Translations under genes and position numbers: made by a program | Notes under the pieces: model-generated | What the model saw: the letters and a program-made list of their open reading frames with translations, nothing else | Told to the model about the DNA's origin: nothing | Databases searched by the model: none | Assembly: GCA_003342895.1 (NCBI GenBank) | Contig: PTFA01000404.1 | Location: 1 to 64,000, forward strand | Direction of reading: 5' to 3' | Source: Casuarius casuarius | Taxonomy: Eukaryota; Chordata; Aves; Casuariiformes; Casuariidae | DNA: 64,000 nucleotides | In this document: in pieces, positions 58,407-64,000 of the stretch | Position numbering within the stretch: the stretch's first letter is position 1 | Layout of the letters: every line of letters starts with the position of its first letter

Positions 58407-58432
58407 NNNNNNNNNNNNNNNNNNNNNNNNNN
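58407..58432. other. Assembly gap, 26 N
   Basis: A run of N between C homopolymers. The flank ATTTAAACACTGCC plus TTAAAGTTAA-like sequence occurs on the left at about 58330 and again at 58382-58406, which suggests a local misjoin or a short duplication around a C-run. Confidence 0.97.
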
Positions 58433-58502
58433 CCCCCCCCGGTGCAGGATTCACCATTATCTGCCCTTACAGACAGTGAGATTTGAAACAGTGGGTTTGG
58501 AT

Positions 58503-58504
<2 letters not shown>

Positions 58505-58553
<49 letters not shown>
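58505..58553 (+). repeat. TG dinucleotide microsatellite
   Basis: About 24 TG units. Simple repeat. Confidence 0.97.
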
Positions 58554-58555
<2 letters not shown>

Positions 58556-58559
58556 CCCA

Positions 58560-59840
58560 GGAACTTTGCCCAAACTTCCCCATTCAGAGCTGCAGCTCTT
58601 TAACTCTTGGCTTCCGTTCCACAAGGAGGAGGAGGTTTGGGGGGAATATTCCATTACCATGAAGGGGAGGCACTGTTTCTGCACCTATTGAGTAAACTAG
58701 CTGGTGATCCCTTTTCCTGCCCCCAGTTCTATGGTAGAGCCTCACTTCTTTCTATGGGCCAGATGCTCCTCTTGGTAGTAAAAAGAGGAAAAAAGGAAAA
58801 CATACTTGCAAAATTTACTGCAGAACTGAGTAAGGGCCAGATGCTGAGAGGAGCTAAGTACCTGAAATACCTCCTGAAGTCATTTTCTTTCAGAATCAGG
58901 CTGTGACAGGAGTGGGAGGATAGAGAGTTGTAGCGATTGGTGTCTAGAAACCCCCACAAAGAGGATAAAGAAAGAAACTATGCTGTCTGGGAAGATGAAG
59001 CAGCTTATACTATGCTGCATATATACAAAATTGCTAGAAAATACTGGGTTGTATGGAAAATAGCCCTAACTTTTTGAAATCAGAGATGTGACCCCATCTA
59101 CAGATAGTACTTCTTTTAAAAGGAAGTTAATACATTTTTCAGTGCAATGAGATAGCTAATGTGCATTTGTGCACATGCATGTTTTACACCAAAAGGAATC
59201 ATGGTTTCTTTGTATTGTGTATGTTGTGAAGCTCATACTTCAAACCAAAGGAGGTTAGCTTGGGAGCGGAAGCACAAAATTACACTCTTTGTTATCAGAA
59301 AATTATCCGTTGAAATTGTAAGCCACCGATTTTTGCCATATTTCCCATTCAATCCTAATGGACACACCGTGCTTGCACTGTAGCTCAGGGCAGCTGCCAT
59401 TTTCTGTCATTTTTCCTTTTCGTGTGCTTTGCTAGTCGGGAGGGTAGGTAGAGTCAGAAGGTAATGCATGCTTCTTTCTCTAGCCTTTCTCCAGATTCAG
59501 CACAGTGACATTTGCAGATTGGGGAGGTGGACTCTTGTTTATGTGCTTGCATTAGCAAGACACAGGAGTGACCCAGACAGATACTTCCAGTCCTTTGTCT
59601 CTACGTTGGAAGCTGGGGTACTCTTCTGGAATTCTCCCCTTCCTGAGGATCCCCTGTGCTGATCCAGGTCATGACTGGGAATTAAGGCAGAGTGGAGGAG
59701 GTTTGTTGGTACCTAGAAGCAGAGAAGCACCCCCCCGCCCCCCGTGAAACTTTATCCTTAGCGCTTTGGGGGAGCAGCACGGGTAAACAAATGCGTGCTC
59801 ACTTTAGTCTATGTTGCTGCAGAACAATAGCAGATGCCAT
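58560..59840. other. Non-coding, upstream of CpG island
   Basis: No exon recognised. Confidence 0.45.
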
Positions 59841-59849
59841 ACGGCAGCA

Positions 59850-60973
59850 TGGATGTCAGCAGTGCTACTAGAGACCCGCCGAGGATCGCTAGTCCGTGCG
59901 GTTACTCCCACACTAGAGCACTGAAACTCCTTGCACGATCGCGGCAGTCAGGTGAGGCAACACGGGCACGCCTGCCAGTGCTACAGCTACACCCTTGCGT
60001 GCTCATCGGAGTCCCCACCAAAACTGCACCACAGGAGCACGGGGGCCCAATCCGGGCCAGCAACTCGGACACTACGGCGAGGGCAGCACCGTCGGGGGCT
60101 CCCCCACGGGAAGAGGTTGGGGTGGGAGCAGCGGGAAGCAGTGGGAGAGGCAGAGGCATGAATCGACGGCGGAGCCCTCCCGGCAGAGAGGGTGGAGGAC
60201 GGAGGCGGCTCGGCACCGGGCTCCGCCCCGCGAGCCGCCGCTGCCGGGGCCAGGAGAGGGGCGCCGGGGGCGGCAGGGGCCGGGGAAGGGGGTGACCCCA
60301 GCACTGGAGTGACATCCGCCCCCCCACCCCCCCCCGAGTGCGGAGTCTCGCAGTCGCACAGGCTCCCCCTCGCTTCTCCTCGCATGCTGCCTAGGCCTCT
60401 GCACAGGTCGTGGGGGGAGCCCAGCGAGGGGAGGAGGGGCACGGCGAGGGAGAGGAGCCCGAAGAAAGGGAGAGCGGCGGATTCTAGTGAGCGGAGGGGT
60501 GGACAGGAGAGGTGGGAAAATACGATCCCGAAGAAGGAGCTGGAGAGGAGCTCAAGGATTAGGGCTGCTCTCACGGCTCAGCCTGCGCGAAAGCCGTCGC
60601 TAAAGGACCGAGGGCGGGGAGCGAGAACTGCAGCCCTGCAGCCGTGCCCAGCGACCGGGGACAAAGCGACAGCGAGCGCCGAGCGAGGGGGCCGGTGCGG
60701 GGCACCCGAGATGGTGTAGCTCACACGGAGAATATGGTCTTTGTCCAACTTTTCTGATGCCGTGAGGCAGCGTGGCACGGCTCTAGCGGGAAGGGTTCCT
60801 GCCAAAGCTGAGCAACACTGGGAAGAGAAGGGGGTGCTGCTGGAACCCGGGAAAGGTATTGAGGCGGGCGAGGGCACTGTGAACCCGGCCAAAGAGGTCT
60901 GAGGAGGAGAGCCATCATCCAGGATATCCTTGGGGCTCTACCGCCCTAGAGGGGGAGAGAGAGAACAAACCAG
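59850..60973 (+). promoter_or_regulatory. CpG island, probable promoter and non-coding first exon
   Basis: GC content and CpG frequency rise sharply here compared with the AT-rich rest of the window, with GC-box-like GGGGCGG/CCGCCC-type stretches. A possible splice donor CCAG|GTACTG ends the island at 60973. Open frames inside are long only because stops are rare in GC-rich DNA, and they lie on both strands. In mammals the gene next to TRB past the inverted V is EPHB6, with non-coding 5' exons; assigning this island to it is synteny inference. A divergent transcript is equally possible. Confidence 0.7.
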
Positions 60974-63900
60974 GTACTGCTTCGGAACAGAATTAAAACT
61001 CCTAACATTGTGGACATTGTGGGGGCTTTTTGCTTTTGGGTTTTTTTTTGTCCCCCTTTACCGGTGTCTGTGCTGTTTAAAATCTGTGTTATTGGGGCTT
61101 GGAGCGCCCAGGGAGATCCTCCCCAGCCCCTCTGCTGTCATGCTGTATAAGCAATGAGAGAAGAGCTGTATGAAATCAGGTCATGGCTTGCTGCTCATGG
61201 AAATTACTATCAAAAGCAGACACTGTTCACGCATGCATGATTCGTTTGGTCTTCTCCTTTGCAGTTTTTCATCTCTCTCTGACTCCTTTAAGAGCAATAG
61301 TTAAATGCTGCCTTTGCATTCCCTGAAACAGGGAGACAGGGGTAGATGTGTACTGTGGTGTATACTGTTCTCTGATCTTGGTGGAATGATAGCAGGAAAG
61401 CTTTGTGGTCCTTTCTATGGGCAAGGTTGTTTAATGCTTTTGTGGGTGACAGAAGACAGTATGACTGTTTGTTCCAGAGAAAAAGCCATGCTAACCTATT
61501 TTCAAAGAGGTGGTACAAGTTACTACTACTAATGCTAAATAAATCTGTGAATGTGGAAGGGTTGTTGTTGCGATGGGTAGTTTTAGCTTTGCTTTTCATG
61601 GATCCACTGAGAAGATTTCACTTACTCTGAAGTCTCCCTTGCTAATACCATACTCATTTGGTTGGGGAGAAAAGTGAATTTCACCTGCTTCTACCACAAG
61701 TTCTAGAAATAAAGAGAGTAAAGATGGTGAAGCAAATCTCCCAAGGTCAATGAAGAATGATTCTCCAAATCATCTTTCGTTAGCAGTCATATAAAGTTAT
61801 GCAGATTGATCAAGGGGGAGAGTGAGAGGGCAAATAGAAACAACAAAGTCAAGACGGTGGGAACTACCAGTCATATCTGTTACAGAGACAGATTTGCTGC
61901 CTCATCTGGGTTGAATAAGGGAGGGTCCCTTCCTCCTTGTTCTTACATCGATCCTTACCAGAAGTATGGAAACTGGACATGGCTGCACCCGTGTTTAATC
62001 ATAGCTGATCCACCCACCCCTGAGCCACACTAAAACTACTAATTTGAAATCATTCCAGTGCTGAGGTTCCTTTGGGGGCAGGAAGAGAGGAGGCAGTCCA
62101 CAATCTAATAATCCTTTCTGTTAGATGTTACCTGATCTCTGTCCTGAAAAAAAAAATTTTTTTTTCTTTGAAGTTTGCTCCCTAAACTCAACCCCTTGTG
62201 CCACCTTAACTAATTTTGCTAGGCTTTTGGCAAGCCTCAGATAACTGCAGGTGATTGGATCCTTTCCTCTACTGCCTTTTGCACATATGTGCTCTTAGAC
62301 AAGTTAGACGTGCAGTTTTTAATTTTGTCATGTATTACTCTGCCCCTCTAGCCTCTAAATATTCTTTCCTGCTGTCTTCTTAGTTTCCTCTTATTTGTTA
62401 ACATCTTCTTGCACTGAGCTACACAGAATTGTAGATATGGCCGTGTGTCTAGATACTAGGGAAGACTGTTGCTTTTTTTCTGCTGGGCATTACAGCTTGT
62501 AATGAAGCAGGATTATATCCTCTTTAATTTGAGCACTAAAACCCTGCAGAGAAAAACTTGCATTCTTGCTTTATTCTGAGGCTCTCAGCTCTTCCAAGCT
62601 GTTATCTGTAGCAAGAACTGCTTGGGTTCATACAGACTGTTTTTGGAGGGGAGTGGAGAAGGAATGGTTCCTCTCATTTCTTTTGCCCAGGGCTGCCACT
62701 GTCCTCACCTTCTGTCTTTGACTTGCAGTCTGACCAATGACATGCTTTTGGGGGAAAAGAAGCTGGTGGCTCTAAGGAGACAGCTGTTTATTCTCCAGCA
62801 TGCCTTGCCCCCACAGGCTGCCAGCATGTGTCTGGCAAAGAAACCCGTTCCCTCATTCTATTGAGGATCATCTCCTTTATGCCTGTACAGCTTCATTACG
62901 GACTTTCCTCTTTGTACCCACGTGCAGATGTCTGCACCTTCTTTGAGACACCGCATGTGCAGAGAATCTTGCAGAGATCATTATGGTTTCCTTCCCCTTA
63001 CCTTGTGTGCCTCCATCAAGAGAGAGTCCCTCTGTGGCAGGCTTGTCTTCTCTGGCTACCTGCATTGTTAGGAGATTTATGCATGCTTTTCCTCTAGCCT
63101 CGTGAATACTTTCTTCTACCTGTCTGCTCCCCCTAAAATGTGCTCTTCCTTGTTATGCATACATTATCCCTCTGCAGCCCCTGTGGGGAAACTTCTCTTA
63201 AAGTCCTTGCAAATGAGTGTGAAAGTGCTACTATTGCACAGTTCAGGTTGCACAGCTTATTTTAATTTCTCCTTTCTGTGGCCATATTGAGTCCAATGTA
63301 TATGTTTACTGTACACACAAACAATAGAAGATGCAAGGTGTAGAAGTTGGTATGTATGGTGAAGCTTGATCTTTATAACACGCTCTTGCCACACAGACCA
63401 AAAAAGGGTGGTATTGCAAAAACATGTTTATTAAGAACTCTCCAGACTGGGTGCCCTCTCTCATAAACATATAATGATTTTTTTCAAAATGCTGAATGAG
63501 TATTTTCGATGAAAAGAGAAGTTGACTAAAGAGAAGCTTAAGGAAGAAACTGATGAGCCTACCTCAACAATTTTGCCTTTATTTCCTCTATTTTTTTTTA
63601 ACCTGCTTTAATACCATGCTACTGTTGTACCTTGCTGTTAAAAAAAGAAAATCTTTATTTTTTCAGGAAGCTATATGTCATCTTACAGCAATATAGTTAA
63701 GAACATGCTTTTCTAACAAGAAAATTCAGCAGTTTTCCAGTTCTTGAAACCTTCCCATTAAGTTTCTGCGTGTCAGGTCTGGGGCCGGACATCCCTCTTC
63801 TCTCTGTATTTGCTCTCTTTGGCAACTGCACAACCTCATGGACTTCAGCGGGTGTGTACAAGCCTAACTTATAGGGGTTTAGTGAGTAATTCTGTTGAAC

Positions 63901-64000
63901 TGCAGAACTGTTGAATGAACAAGCAGGAAACAGTCCCCTGAGTGGTGCAAGCTGTGCAATAGAAACAGATCCCAAAAGAGAGGGAAAAAGGTCCTTAATT
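60974..64000. other. Probable first intron after CpG island
   Basis: No coding exon with a recognisable family was seen to the end of the window. In particular, no ephrin-receptor ligand-binding or signal peptide exon was found. Frames at 62622-63097 lack a signature. Confidence 0.4.

Noticed and set aside
59834..60719. Several long frames on both strands (up to 195 codons)
   Set aside because: They overlap each other in a CpG island where stops are rare; proline/arginine/glycine-rich composition without a family.
1..64000. tRNA, rRNA, CRISPR or bacterial-type operon features
   Set aside because: None seen; the window is vertebrate nuclear DNA.

Overview
The window is the 3' part of a T-cell receptor beta (TRB) locus from a non-mammalian amniote. 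The host is probably a bird or a close archosaur relative: the TRBC immunoglobulin exon is short (336 nt, about 112 codons, without the long mammalian FG loop), and a CR1 LINE 3' end at about 28.5-29.0 kb reads like an avian CR1. The species cannot be fixed from the sequence. Exons are small and sparse, so almost every long open frame is a chance frame in AT-rich intron or intergenic DNA.

Layout, left to right. 1-4.8 kb: no gene recognised. 4.8-13.6 kb: D-J-C cluster 1, with TRBD1 flanked by 12- and 23-recombination signals (RSS), four J segments (two clearly broken, one with an altered FGxG motif, one good) and TRBC1. The Ig exon of TRBC1 carries a 1-nt frameshift and has lost its splice donor. 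14-17.4 kb: repeats, including one copy of an LTR-like element. 17.5-26.8 kb: D-J-C cluster 2, with TRBD2, six J segments (one clear pseudogene), a possible J relic, and an intact four-exon TRBC2 with a poly(A) signal. 30.7-31.2 kb: an inverted TRBV gene on the minus strand with a good 23-RSS but an in-frame TGA in its leader exon. This is the same position and orientation as mammalian TRBV30/Trbv31. 40.8-45.3 kb: two further minus-strand V relics that keep splice acceptors and recognisable 23-RSS remnants. 48.7-52.3 kb: a deleted gamma-type endogenous retrovirus on the minus strand with both LTRs, a tRNA-Ser-like primer site, and gag, protease/RT and env remnants. 58.4 kb: a 26-N assembly gap. 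59.85-60.97 kb: a CpG island, probably the promoter and non-coding first exon of the next gene (EPHB6 by mammalian synteny; no coding exon is seen).

How it works together. D segments join J segments under the 12/23 rule, the inverted V would join by inversion, and J-to-C splicing gives the beta chain. Cluster 1 looks to be decaying, while cluster 2 is complete. TRBD1 still has good signals and could feed cluster 2 J segments. The Ig exons of the two C genes are about 97% identical, with a sharp homology boundary at the exon end, but exons 2-4 differ strongly. That pattern points to gene conversion limited to exon 1.
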